Made by a program: the position numbers and the translations under genes. From Oscillospiraceae bacterium (GTDB taxonomy: Bacteria; Bacillota; Clostridia; Oscillospirales; JAAYXM01): a DNA stretch of 39,635 nucleotides. The stretch spans positions 1 through 39,635 of the forward strand of contig JAFQSU010000066.1 in assembly GCA_017409405.1 (NCBI GenBank), given 5' to 3'. Shown here in pieces: positions 1-8,245 of the stretch. Positions within the stretch are counted from its first letter, which is position 1. Each line of letters opens with the position of its first letter. The notes below the pieces were generated by a model. It was not told the DNA's origin, did no database searches, and saw nothing but the letters and a program-made list of their open reading frames with translations.

Positions 1-120
1 TCTTTCGATGATTTCAAAAAGCAATTGGCTGTTCGTCAACGTCAATACAACAATTTCCCTATGCGCCCACTCAATTGGCGCTCACCTAAGCACGTCTTGT
101 TCGCGTTCCCTAATGTGTAA
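1..120 (+). CDS. Transposase, C-terminal fragment (partial)
   Basis: An open frame enters from the window edge and stops with TAA at 118-120. The 39 visible residues run from SFDDFKKQL through YNNFPMRPLNWRSPK to FAFPNV. The YN..PMRPLNW.SP pattern resembles the C-terminal tail of integrase-core (DDE) transposases, where a Tyr-Asn/Arg-Pro-Leu segment precedes the end. The 5' part, including the catalytic DDE residues, is outside the window. The same peptide is encoded at the right edge on the minus strand, so this is a multicopy element and not a host gene. Family assignment is tentative. Confidence 0.75.
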   Translation, partial: SFDDFKKQLAVRQRQYNNFPMRPLNWRSPKHVLFAFPNV

Positions 121-141
121 CACATCATTGACAAACCTACA
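1..141 (+). mobile_element. 3' end of an insertion sequence (left copy)
   Basis: Bases 4-141 are repeated exactly, in inverted orientation, at 39498-39635. The segment holds the end of a transposase frame and about 21 further bases that finish in ...CCTACA, so the element reads TG...CA when seen from its inner edge (TGTAGGTTTGTCAATG on the other strand). The rest of the IS lies outside the window. The two copies diverge abruptly after 141, which fixes the inner boundary of the element. The IS family cannot be assigned from this fragment. Confidence 0.85.
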
Positions 142-171
142 TTGACAAATTTATAAAATAGCACCAAACTA

Positions 172-200
172 TTGTTTATTTTGGTAAAAAATGATATAAT
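172..200 (+). promoter_or_regulatory. Probable sigma-A promoter for the membrane protein at 228
   Basis: TTGTTT at 172-177 and TATAAT at 195-200 are separated by 17 bases and lie about 28 bases before the TTG start at 228. The -10 is perfect and the -35 matches moderately. The IS boundary is at 141, so this promoter belongs to the host sequence. Confidence 0.6.
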
Positions 201-227
201 GTTAGAAAATAATTTGGCAGGTGTGTT

Positions 228-722
228 TTGTTGACTTTTTTTACTGTCGAGCTTAAAATGGCGCTTACAATAATAGGGATTGCCATGACTCCTGTTTTAG
301 AGCTTCGAGGGTCTATTCCTTACGGTGCGGCCTGCGGTTTGCCGGCTTGGGAAACCATTATACTGTCGATAATAGGAAATATGCTTTTGGTGCCTCTTAT
401 CATATTGTGTGTGCGTAGCGGGCTGAATTGGTTGAAATCGCAAAAGCTCTTCCGCAGATTTGCTGAGTGGAGTGAACAGCGTGTTATGAAAAACAAGGGT
501 GTCATTGAAAAATACAAGATTATCGGTCTTATTATTCTTGTTGCCATTCCGCTTCCGGGCACGGGGGCATGGACGGGTGCCATGCTTGCAGGGCTTCTTA
601 ATATGAGAATAAAGAATGCGCTTCCTGCAATTTTCGCCGGAGTAGTCATCGCTGCAGTTGTTGTGGGTGGTGTTTCTTATGGTTTTCTCGGCGCAATGGA
701 CTTTTTTGGACTTCACATGTGA
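228..722 (+). CDS. Small multi-drug export family (Sm_multidrug_ex) membrane protein
   Basis: The 164-residue protein is almost entirely hydrophobic, with about four membrane segments. It carries the marks of the putative small multi-drug export family (PF06695 type): an ELRGSIPYG motif near residue 25 and a PLPGTGAWTG motif near residue 108, both in loops next to membrane helices. The family name is historical and transport of drugs is not established; a role as a small inner-membrane transporter is the usual annotation. The start chosen is TTG at 228, preceded by GGCAGGTG; ATG at 258 is an alternative that would remove ten residues. The gene is 87 bases inside the left IS end and stands upstream of recD2 in the same direction. 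Confidence 0.8.
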   Translation: MLTFFTVELKMALTIIGIAMTPVLELRGSIPYGAACGLPAWETIILSIIGNMLLVPLIILCVRSGLNWLKSQKLFRRFAEWSEQRVMKNKGVIEKYKIIGLIILVAIPLPGTGAWTGAMLAGLLNMRIKNALPAIFAGVVIAAVVVGGVSYGFLGAMDFFGLHM

Positions 723-750
723 GAAAATAAAAGCATAAAATACAGTGGGG

Positions 751-888
751 GTGCTATTTGTGCTGTTCACTGTTTTTATTGATGCATGTGTTTCTGTATT
801 GATATCATTCATGCTTATAACACTTTTCGAAAAGATTTTTAAATTTATATTCGTATCTCTTCAAAAACATATAAACAATGGTGGGTAA
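751..888 (+). CDS. Possible 45-residue membrane peptide upstream of recD2
   Basis: A GTG-started frame fills the gap between the export-family gene and recD2 and stops at 886-888, two bases before the recD2 ATG. The peptide is hydrophobic (VFIDACVSVLISFMLITLF) with a basic, aromatic C-terminal half, as expected for a single-pass membrane peptide. The only start-site support is a G-run directly before the GTG. The tight fit between two genes and the absence of stops are suggestive, but it may be chance. I do not recognise a family. Confidence 0.3.
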   Translation: MLFVLFTVFIDACVSVLISFMLITLFEKIFKFIFVSLQKHINNGG

Positions 889-890
889 TA

Positions 891-3098
891 ATGACTGAAG
901 AATCTGTAATAAGAGGGGTTATCGATGCGGTTATTTTCCGTAATGACGATAACGGATATGCTGTCCTGAAACTCATAGACGAAACAGGCGAAGAAATAAT
1001 AGCCGTAGGCTGTGTTCCGTTTGCCGGAGTGGGTGAGTATATCGAGGCAGAAGGTGAGTGGTCAACGCATGCTTCGTATGGGGAACAGTTTAAAATCTCT
1101 TCGTTTAACAGAACACTGCCAAATTCTTCGGATATGATACTTGAATATCTTTCTTCGGGTACCATTCGTGGTGTAGGACGAAAAACTGCCGAAAAAATAG
1201 TAAATGTATTTGGCGACGACAGCCTATATATTATAGAAAGGCATCCGAAGCGCCTTTGTGAGGTTGCCGGCATTACTGCCAAAAAAGCAGAGCAGATAGG
1301 AAAGCAGTTCGAGCTTCAGAACGCCATGATGCTCCTTATGGAGTTTGTGCATGAGAACGGACTTGAGCCTGAAACTGCTGTGGCACTGTTTCACCATTAC
1401 GGACGTTCTGCGCGTGAGGTTGTTCGCCGCAATCCGTACATCTTGTCTGATGCCCAGATAGGTGTTCCGTTTTACAAAGCTGATGCTCTTGCGATAGATA
1501 TGGGCTTTGACGGGTGCGCCAGAGAAAGGCTTGAGGCTGCGGTCATATATGAGCTGAGGTTCAACTCCGAGTCGGGTCATTCCTTTATTCCGAGAGATAA
1601 ACTGTGCAGTGCAACATCCCAGCTTTTGAGTGTCGAGCTTTGCGAAATTGAAGAAACTGTCGCACATCTTATAAAGAGCGGAGATATTGTTTCAGAAGAT
1701 ATATGCGGCGTAAATGCTTGTTATTTGGCATCACTTTATGATTCGGAAACTTATGTCGCAAAAAAGCTTGCTGTTTTGTCGCTTCAGAATGAAAAACGGG
1801 ATTTTAACTGTGACGAGCTTATAGAAAAAGCACAGCTTGACGGAAATATAAGATTTGAACCGCTTCAGCGAAGAGCGATAGAAATGGCTGTCAACAATTC
1901 CGTCCTGCTTCTTACGGGAGGACCCGGTACCGGAAAAACAACCGTAATCAAAGGCATGCTCTATGCTTTTGATAAAATGGGTCTTAAGGTGATGCTTGCA
2001 GCCCCTACAGGAAGAGCTGCCAAACGCATGACCGAGTTTTGCGGACTTGAAGCTAAAACTATCCACCGAATGCTCGAAATCTGCTATAATGAAAAAGGGA
2101 CCGAGGCTACGTTTGCACGTGATGAACAAAATCCGCTTGATGCAGAAGTTCTGATAATAGATGAAATGTCCATGGTTGATGTTTCGCTGATGGCTTCGGT
2201 CTTAAAGGCTTTGCCGAAAAGGTGCAAGCTTATCATGGTGGGTGATGCCGACCAGCTTCCGTCGGTAGGACCGGGTAACGTTTTTAAGGATTTGCTTAAC
2301 TCACAATGCTTTCCGACGGTCAGCCTTGACAGGATATTCCGTCAGGCGGCTGAAAGTGATATTATAGTAGGTGCTCATGCTGTTAACCGTGGCGAGATGC
2401 CTGATTTAAAAAAGAAAGACAACGACTTGTTTTTTCTTTCAAGACTGTCTGATGACGAAATAATAAATACAGTACTTGAGCTTTGCAAGACACGCTTGCC
2501 GAAGAATATGAACATCCCGTCATCTCAGATACAAGTCTTGTCTGTAAGCCGTAAAAATGTTACGGGTACGGTTGAGCTCAACCGCCGTCTTCAGCATGAA
2601 ATCAATCCACCCGAGGACGGTAAGGATGAGAAAAGGATAGGGGACAGGCTGTTCCGCCTCGGCGACCGTGTGATGCAGATAAAAAACAACTACACCATAA
2701 ATTGGTACAGCATGTACGGCGGAGAGGTAGGCTATGGAATATTCAACGGCGATATCGGTGAAATTATAAGTATAGATAATATTGACGAAACCCTGACGGT
2801 TAATTTTGATTCAAGACTTGTTCATTATCCGTTTTCAAACCTTTCAGAGCTTGAACTTGCATATGCAATGACTGTTCATAAATCTCAGGGCAGTGAGTTT
2901 CGCGCCGTAATCCTTGTTGCCGGAAACAGTGCGCCTTCGCTCCTGCACAGAAGTGTTCTGTACACAGCTATGACAAGAGCGAGAGAGCTGTTGATAATAG
3001 TCGGAGATTTTGGTATTATTAAGTATATGGTCAACAACAATAAACAAAGAAACAGATACAGTGCACTGAAAGCGAGAATCAACGAATTGCTTAAGTAA
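891..3098 (+). CDS. recD2: RecD2-type ATP-dependent DNA helicase
   Basis: This 735-residue protein is a stand-alone RecD-like superfamily 1B helicase that unwinds DNA 5' to 3', found in bacteria without RecBC partners. The N-terminal part contains an OB-like region followed by helix-hairpin-helix segments (GTIRGVGRKTAEKI near residue 90). Walker A is GGPGTGKTT near 342-350, Walker B is LIIDEMSMVD near 420, and the late helicase motifs are AMTVHKSQGSEF near 657 and YTAMTRARE near 690. Length matches the family. The ATG follows a GGTGGG ribosome site. The comF-like gene begins 19 bases after the stop, so the two are probably co-transcribed. No truncation or frameshift is visible. Confidence 0.95.
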   Translation: MTEESVIRGVIDAVIFRNDDNGYAVLKLIDETGEEIIAVGCVPFAGVGEYIEAEGEWSTHASYGEQFKISSFNRTLPNSSDMILEYLSSGTIRGVGRKTAEKIVNVFGDDSLYIIERHPKRLCEVAGITAKKAEQIGKQFELQNAMMLLMEFVHENGLEPETAVALFHHYGRSAREVVRRNPYILSDAQIGVPFYKADALAIDMGFDGCARERLEAAVIYELRFNSESGHSFIPRDKLCSATSQLLSVELCEIEETVAHLIKSGDIVSEDICGVNACYLASLYDSETYVAKKLAVLSLQNEKRDFNCDELIEKAQLDGNIRFEPLQRRAIEMAVNNSVLLLTGGPGTGKTTVIKGMLYAFDKMGLKVMLAAPTGRAAKRMTEFCGLEAKTIHRMLEICYNEKGTEATFARDEQNPLDAEVLIIDEMSMVDVSLMASVLKALPKRCKLIMVGDADQLPSVGPGNVFKDLLNSQCFPTVSLDRIFRQAAESDIIVGAHAVNRGEMPDLKKKDNDLFFLSRLSDDEIINTVLELCKTRLPKNMNIPSSQIQVLSVSRKNVTGTVELNRRLQHEINPPEDGKDEKRIGDRLFRLGDRVMQIKNNYTINWYSMYGGEVGYGIFNGDIGEIISIDNIDETLTVNFDSRLVHYPFSNLSELELAYAMTVHKSQGSEFRAVILVAGNSAPSLLHRSVLYTAMTRARELLIIVGDFGIIKYMVNNNKQRNRYSALKARINELLK

Positions 3099-3117
3099 AC
3101 ACTTGTGAGGTGATAGC

Positions 3118-3774
3118 GTGAGATTGGGAGAGTGGCTGAATAAATATATTTTTCCGCCAAAATGTATATTCTGCAGACGTGTGATGGAGTCAGACGGCGT
3201 GTGTGAGCGCTGTAAAGCTTCTATACCGTACAGGGTTCCGCAGGAATCAAAAGAAAGTATAATGTTTGTTGACGGCGTTTTTTCATGCTTCCACTATGAA
3301 GGCGATGTCAGAAATGCTTTGATTCGATATAAATTCGGCGGTTTGTCAAAGTATGCTGTCGATCTGGCAGAATATCTTGAAAAATGTATAAATGAAAATT
3401 TGTCGGGGAAATACGACATTATATCATGGATTCCGCTCAGCAGACGCAGACTCCGCAAACGCGGCTATGACCAGGCAAGACTTCTTGCAGAAGAGGTATG
3501 CACGAGACTGTCAACCTCTCCGGTACGGACTCTTTCGAAATGCCGTGATTCGGCTCCGCAGTCAAGGCAGGTGGATGCAGCACACAGAAAAGCAAATATT
3601 CTCGGTGCTTACGAATCTGCCGCTGATGTATCGGGGAAGAGAATTATACTTATTGACGACGTGCTTACAACCGGCAGTACGGCAAGCGAATGTGCGCGCA
3701 TTTTAAAGACTTCCGGTGCCGATAAAGTATATGTTCTGACAGTGGCAAAAACGCGTGCAAGAAAAAAGAATTGA
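3118..3774 (+). CDS. ComF family phosphoribosyltransferase-like protein
   Basis: The 218-residue protein has the double-zinc-ribbon-like N-terminus of ComF proteins (CIFCRRVMESDGVCERC, residues about 15-31) and a C-terminal type I phosphoribosyltransferase domain with the PRPP-binding signature IILIDDVLTTGSTASEC. In naturally transformable bacteria ComF helps internalised single-stranded DNA; in many Clostridia the gene exists without a known competence role. The start is GTG at 3118 after GAGGTGATAGC. It follows recD2 closely, so both DNA-handling genes may form one transcript. The zinc cysteines and the DD pair of the PRPP loop are intact. Confidence 0.88.
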   Translation: MRLGEWLNKYIFPPKCIFCRRVMESDGVCERCKASIPYRVPQESKESIMFVDGVFSCFHYEGDVRNALIRYKFGGLSKYAVDLAEYLEKCINENLSGKYDIISWIPLSRRRLRKRGYDQARLLAEEVCTRLSTSPVRTLSKCRDSAPQSRQVDAAHRKANILGAYESAADVSGKRIILIDDVLTTGSTASECARILKTSGADKVYVLTVAKTRARKKN

Positions 3775-3798
3775 AAAATACAAAAAATGGGTTATAAT
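3771..3798 (+). promoter_or_regulatory. Promoter for mreB
   Basis: TTGAAA at 3771-3776 and TATAAT at 3793-3798 are 16 bases apart and about 37 bases before the mreB start. The -35 overlaps the stop codon of the comF-like gene, which suggests that mreB has its own promoter even though it follows the recD2-comF pair. Confidence 0.75.
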
Positions 3799-3834
3799 AG
3801 TAATATGATAAAAATTTTTGAGGTGGTAATATAA

Positions 3835-4866
3835 ATGATGTTCAGCAGAGATATTGGTATTGACTTGGGCACAGCATCAATCTTGGTTTATGTCAAAGGA
3901 AAGGGAATAGTTCTCCGCGAGCCGTCCGTTGTTGCTGTTGATAAAGCATCGGACAAGGTTCTCAAGGTTGGTCTCGAAGCACAGAAGATGCTTGGCCGTA
4001 CTCCGGGAAACATAATTGCTATCCGTCCTCTCCGCGGCGGCGTCATTTCTGACTATGAGATGACAGAGCATATGATTAAAAATTTCATAAGACGTGCTAT
4101 GGGCGGTTTCAGCCTTATAAAGCCGAGAGTCGTCATTTGCGTTCCGAGCGGCATAACTGAGGTCGAAGAGCGTGCGGTTATCGACGCAGGCCGTCAGGCA
4201 GGGGCAAGAAGTGTATTCCTCATTGAAGAGCCTATTGCAGCAGCAATTGGTGCAGGCATCAAAATTGACGAGCCGGACGGAAATATGATTATCGATATCG
4301 GCGGCGGTACTACCGATGTTGCAGTTATCTCTCTTTCAAATATTGTTGAATCATCTTCAATCAAAATTGCCGGTGATGACTTTGATGAATATATAATCAA
4401 ATACATACGCCGCAAGCATAATGTATTGATTGGTGAGCGTACTGCAGAGGATCTCAAGATTAACATAGGCTGTGTTTTCCCGCGTCCCGAGGAAATTTCC
4501 ATGGAAATCAAAGGTCGTTGCCTGATGACGGGTCTTCCGCGTATATTCACGGTTACCTCAAGCGAAATGTATGAGGCACTTGAAGAGCCTGCTACAAGAA
4601 TCGTCGAGGCTATACACAATGTTCTTGAGCGCACTCCGCCTGAGCTTGTCGGTGACATTTCCACAAACGGTATTGTCCTTACCGGCGGCGGCTCTCTTGT
4701 CTGGGGCTTTGCAGAGCTTATCCAGTCAAAAACCGGTATTGACACAAGAGTTGCCGATGAAGCAGTTTCCTGTGTTGTCTACGGCACGGGCAAAACTCTT
4801 GATGAGCTCAACTCAATGACAGACGGTACCCTCAATCTTTCAAGAAGAAAGCAGATGCTTTCCTGA
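3835..4866 (+). CDS. mreB: Rod-shape-determining protein MreB/Mbl
   Basis: The 343-residue actin-like ATPase polymerises beneath the membrane and guides lateral cell-wall synthesis. Visible actin-fold motifs are phosphate-1 DIGIDLGTASILVYVKGKG at the N-terminus, IEEPIAAAIGAG in the middle, phosphate-2 MIIDIGGGTTDVAVIS and the adenosine motif GIVLTGGGSLVWGF near residue 285. Length is normal. Two adjacent ATGs occur (3835 and 3838) after GAGGTGG. There is no mreC/mreD downstream; a terminator follows at once. Whether this is the MreB, Mbl or MreBH paralogue cannot be settled from sequence alone. Confidence 0.93.
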   Translation: MMFSRDIGIDLGTASILVYVKGKGIVLREPSVVAVDKASDKVLKVGLEAQKMLGRTPGNIIAIRPLRGGVISDYEMTEHMIKNFIRRAMGGFSLIKPRVVICVPSGITEVEERAVIDAGRQAGARSVFLIEEPIAAAIGAGIKIDEPDGNMIIDIGGGTTDVAVISLSNIVESSSIKIAGDDFDEYIIKYIRRKHNVLIGERTAEDLKINIGCVFPRPEEISMEIKGRCLMTGLPRIFTVTSSEMYEALEEPATRIVEAIHNVLERTPPELVGDISTNGIVLTGGGSLVWGFAELIQSKTGIDTRVADEAVSCVVYGTGKTLDELNSMTDGTLNLSRRKQMLS

Positions 4867-4873
4867 TAGTATA

Positions 4874-4905
4874 AGTACGGCAGAGCTTTTCTGTCGTACT
4901 TTTTT
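4874..4905 (+). terminator. Rho-independent terminator after mreB
   Basis: The arms AGTACGGCAG and CTGTCGTACT pair with one G-U, enclose a seven-base loop and are followed by a run of T. The stop codon of mreB is eight bases upstream, so mreB is probably monocistronic. Confidence 0.85.
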
Positions 4906-4943
4906 GAAAGACCCGCATTATTGTGTTTGTAAGGGGAAAGAAT

Positions 4944-7721
4944 ATGAAAGATACAGAACAAAGAACCGCGGCAAAAGAATTTGTTGAATATTGGTCAGAT
5001 AAAGGCTATGAAAAGGGAGAAAGCCAGCCGTTTTGGTTGTCTCTCCTTCGTGATGTATACGGTGTTGAACATCCTGAGCAATACATACTTTTTGAAGAAC
5101 AGGTGCACCTTGACCATACGAGCTTCATAGACGGATTCATTCCGGCGACTCATGTGTTGATAGAACAAAAGGGAACCGGTAAGGATTTGCGAAAAGCAAT
5201 AAAACAGTCTGACGGTTCTCTCTTGACACCTTTTCAACAAGCAAAACGTTATTCATCTGAGCTTCCGTATTCTCAGAGACCTCGTTGGATAGTTACGTGT
5301 AATTTTGAAGAGTTTTTGATTTATGATATGGAAAAGCCGACAGGAGAGCCTGAAAGCATTCTTCTTAAAGATTTAGAGAAGGAGTATTATCGCTTACAGT
5401 TTCTCGTTGATTCCGCCGACGAAAATATAAAAAAAGAAATGGAAGTTTCCATAAAAGCAGGAAACATCGTCGGAGTATTGTATGATGAGCTTTTAAAGCA
5501 ATATATAAACCCGGAAAGTGAGGAAACGCTCAAAAGTCTGAACCAGCTTTGTGTTCGTCTTGTATTTTGCCTTTATGCTGAAGATTCCGGCATCTTCGGC
5601 GGACATAATAAGTTTCATAATTATATTCAGTCTTTTTCAGCCCGTGATATGAGAAAGGCTTTGATTGAGCTGTTTCGAATCCTTGATACAAAGCCGGAAG
5701 ACCGCAACCCTTACGAAGATGCAGAACTTGCTGCATTTCCGTATGTCAACGGCGGATTGTTTGCTGATGAAAATATAGAAATTCCGCAAATGACAGACTC
5801 TATCAGAGAACTTCTTCTTAGAAATGCAAGCGAAGACTTTGACTGGAGCGGAATAAGTCCGACTATATTCGGTGCAGTGTTTGAAAGTACATTGAATCCC
5901 GAAACACGGCGTAGCGGTGGAATGCACTACACGTCAATTGAAAACATACATAAGGTTATTGACCCGTTGTTCCTTGATGGGCTCAAGGATGAGCTTGCAG
6001 AGATAAAAGAAATAAAGGTTGAAAAGACAAGGAATACACGGCTGGATGAGTTTGCTGAAAAGCTCTCGCGCCTTACATTCCTTGACCCTGCCTGCGGCAG
6101 CGGAAATTTTTTGACGGAAACATATATGTCGCTCCGCCGTCTTGAAAACGAAGCCTTGCTTATAAAAACAAAAGGGCAGATGCTTTTTGATACAGGCAAT
6201 GTCATAAAGGTATCAATCGGTCAGTTTTACGGAATAGAGATAAACGATTTTGCAGTTACGGTAGCAAAGACGGCTTTGTGGATAGCTGAAAGCCAAATGA
6301 TGAAACAGACAGAAGAAATAATCCACATGAGCCTTGATTTTCTGCCACTCAAATCTTATGCAAACATAGTAGAAGGCAACGCCTTGCGTATAGATTGGGA
6401 AGAAGTTGTGCCGAAGGAAAAACTTAATTATATTATGGGCAACCCTCCGTTTGTGGGATATTCTTTGCAGACAAAAGAACAAAAAGAAGATATATTGTCT
6501 ATATACATAGATGAAAAGTGCAAACCATATAAAACGGCTGGTAAGATAGACTATGTTGCCGGGTGGTATTTTAAGGCAGCACAGTTTATAAATAATACAA
6601 GAGTAAAGGCAGCTTTTGTATCGACAAATTCAATAACACAGGGAGAGCAGACATCTGCTGTATGGAAGCCGCTATATGAAAGATTTGGAATAAGCATTGA
6701 TTTCGCATATACCACATTTAAATGGAATAGTGAAGCAAGCGAGAAAGCTGCTGTACATTGTGTTATTGTGGGTTTTAATGCTATTGGTGAGCGACACAAA
6801 AGAAAACTATACACTTCTGATAGAATGCAGTTGGTTGAGAGTATTAATCCATATTTGATTGAAGCTCCTGATGTGTTTATAGAAAGTGCAACAAAACCCA
6901 TATGCGATGTTCCTAAAATGCAAAGTGGTGGTAAACCAGTCGAAGGCGGACATCTTATATTTACCGATGAGGAAAAAATAGAATTTGTAAAATCTGAGCC
7001 AGCATCGAAAAAGTATTTTAGACCGTTTATGGGGTCTGATGATTATATAAATGGTAAAATAAGATGGTGCTTATGGTTACTTAATGTTACGCCAGTAGAA
7101 TTGAGAAAAATGCCTTTAGTTATGAAAAGAGTAGAAGCTGTAAAAGAGTTTAGGCTTTCCAGTACAAAACAAGCAACGAGAGATTATGCAAATTATCCTA
7201 CTCGTTTTATGGAGATAAAACAGCCTGACGGCGATTATCTAATCATACCAGCAACATCATCAGAAAACAGAAAATACATTCCATTAGGATATCTTTCAAA
7301 AGAAGTTGTTGCGAGCAACGCGGCTTCTTTTGTTCCTAATGCTTCGTTGTATCATTTTGGAATATTAACATCAAATGTTCATATGGCTTGGATGCGCGCG
7401 GTATGTGGAAGATTAGAGATGCGTTATAGGTATTCGGTAAATATTGTCTACAACAACTTCCCGTGGCCGACACCGACAGCAGAGCAAAAGGTAAAAATCG
7501 AACAGACGGCACAGGCTATCCTTGATGCCCGTGCGCTTTATCCCGACTGCTCACTTGCCGATTTATATGATGAGTTGACTATGCCGCCCGAGCTGCGTCG
7601 CGCTCATCAGGCAAACGACAAAGCCGTAATGCAGGCTTACGGCTTCTGGGGTAAGCTTAATTCGGAGAGCGAATGTGTTGCCGAGCTTATGAAGCTATAT
7701 AAGGAGCTTACAGAAAGCTGA
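4944..7721 (+). CDS. MmeI-like single-chain restriction-modification enzyme (type IIG/IIL)
   Basis: The 925-residue protein combines, in MmeI order, an N-terminal nuclease-like domain (D63, then E74-Q-K76 in DGFIPATHVLIEQKGTGKDL, the PD-(D/E)XK pattern), a helical spacer, an N6-adenine methyltransferase core (FLDPACGSGNF near residue 379 and NPPF at 500-503), a target-recognition region (GHLIFTDEEKIEFVKS onward, about 670-800) and a C-terminal helical domain. Such enzymes methylate one strand of an asymmetric site and cut nearby from the same chain. ATG 4944 is preferred over the upstream GTG at 4923 because AAGGGGA lies just before it. The recognition part (about 6600-7450) looks more AT-rich than the rest, consistent with exchange of specificity modules. 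There is no separate nuclease or specificity gene beside it. Confidence 0.88.
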   Translation: MKDTEQRTAAKEFVEYWSDKGYEKGESQPFWLSLLRDVYGVEHPEQYILFEEQVHLDHTSFIDGFIPATHVLIEQKGTGKDLRKAIKQSDGSLLTPFQQAKRYSSELPYSQRPRWIVTCNFEEFLIYDMEKPTGEPESILLKDLEKEYYRLQFLVDSADENIKKEMEVSIKAGNIVGVLYDELLKQYINPESEETLKSLNQLCVRLVFCLYAEDSGIFGGHNKFHNYIQSFSARDMRKALIELFRILDTKPEDRNPYEDAELAAFPYVNGGLFADENIEIPQMTDSIRELLLRNASEDFDWSGISPTIFGAVFESTLNPETRRSGGMHYTSIENIHKVIDPLFLDGLKDELAEIKEIKVEKTRNTRLDEFAEKLSRLTFLDPACGSGNFLTETYMSLRRLENEALLIKTKGQMLFDTGNVIKVSIGQFYGIEINDFAVTVAKTALWIAESQMMKQTEEIIHMSLDFLPLKSYANIVEGNALRIDWEEVVPKEKLNYIMGNPPFVGYSLQTKEQKEDILSIYIDEKCKPYKTAGKIDYVAGWYFKAAQFINNTRVKAAFVSTNSITQGEQTSAVWKPLYERFGISIDFAYTTFKWNSEASEKAAVHCVIVGFNAIGERHKRKLYTSDRMQLVESINPYLIEAPDVFIESATKPICDVPKMQSGGKPVEGGHLIFTDEEKIEFVKSEPASKKYFRPFMGSDDYINGKIRWCLWLLNVTPVELRKMPLVMKRVEAVKEFRLSSTKQATRDYANYPTRFMEIKQPDGDYLIIPATSSENRKYIPLGYLSKEVVASNAASFVPNASLYHFGILTSNVHMAWMRAVCGRLEMRYRYSVNIVYNNFPWPTPTAEQKVKIEQTAQAILDARALYPDCSLADLYDELTMPPELRRAHQANDKAVMQAYGFWGKLNSESECVAELMKLYKELTES

Positions 7722-7737
7722 TATATTCAAAATGGTC

Positions 7738-7771
7738 AAGGCTCACAGTGTCCTTTGACACTGTGAGCCTT
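7738..7771. repeat. Locus-specific palindrome, left of mobile element copy A
   Basis: A perfect 15-bp stem (AAGGCTCACAGTGTC and its complement) encloses the loop CTTT. It begins 16 bases after the stop of the MmeI-like gene. The same palindrome, with one loop change, stands on the far side of the element at 8029-8062 and nowhere else in the window. There is no T-run, so it is not a typical terminator. Confidence 0.85.
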
Positions 7772-8028
7772 CAGCGTGTCGATAAACCTATCGACACGCT
7801 GAGAGACTGTCCAAAAAGGTGTGAGATTACCCGAATGGAACCCGAAGGTGTATATGTATACTCCGAGAGGTGACATTCGGGCAAAATAAGCGGAAAATCC
7901 CTTGAAGTTCGACACTTCAAGGGATTTTAAATATGCGTGCATCTGCTTTTGACCAATGTTTGTTTTACGAAAAAACTCTCTTTAAATTTTTCCTCCGCTT
8001 ATGCTCTCGCGCCTTTTTCGACAGTCTG
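7772..8028. mobile_element. 257-bp non-autonomous mobile element (MITE-like), copy A
   Basis: This block is nearly identical to 10164-10420. It starts with a perfect 13-bp hairpin (CAGCGTGTCGATA, loop AACC). Then follow imperfect terminal inverted repeats: AGACTGTCCAAAAAGGTG at the left and, read from the other strand, AGACTGTCGAAAAAGGCG at the right. Inside are a hairpin closed by CCCGAATG/CATTCGGG, a 14-bp hairpin AAAATCCCTTGAAG, and an inverted pair ATAAGCGG/CCGCTTAT nested within the ends. No credible gene is encoded; short minus-strand frames are not conserved at their ends between the copies. The nested pairing would also allow a folded RNA in either direction. Confidence 0.85.
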
Positions 8029-8062
8029 AAGGCTCACAGTGTCGTTTGACACTGTGAGCCTT
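8029..8062. repeat. Locus-specific palindrome, right of mobile element copy A
   Basis: The same 15-bp stem as at 7738-7771, with loop GTTT in place of CTTT. It directly abuts the right end of the element (…ACAGTCTG). It is either a duplicated target site or a palindrome generated on insertion. Confidence 0.85.
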
Positions 8063-8187
8063 GTATAAGGGGGATGAGTATGGGGATGTTTACGAGTTAA
8101 TTATATCACTTATTTTTTGAAAATGGTGTCAGAACTGTAAATAAATATAAAACTATAAATGAATTGTTTGTTAACGACAAAATACCA

Positions 8188-8216
8188 TTGAAAAAAACAT
8201 CAAAATAGATTATTAT
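8188..8216 (+). promoter_or_regulatory. Promoter for pgi
   Basis: TTGAAA at 8188-8193 and TATTAT at 8211-8216 have a 17-base spacer, 29 bases before the pgi start. The preceding 8063-8187 holds no other recognisable feature. Confidence 0.7.
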
Positions 8217-8245
8217 ATAAGTAATGCGAAAGGGGAATGTAAGAA

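Noticed and set aside
143..157. TTGACA at 143-148 at the IS junction as a hybrid promoter driving the 228 gene.
   Set aside because: No -10 box lies at a suitable distance; the 172-200 promoter fits much better.
7736..7942. A 68-codon minus-strand frame inside mobile element copy A, with a similar 64-codon frame in copy B (10154-10348).
   Set aside because: The shared middle part follows from DNA identity of the elements; starts and ends differ between copies, no ribosome site is present, and the frames run through hairpins.
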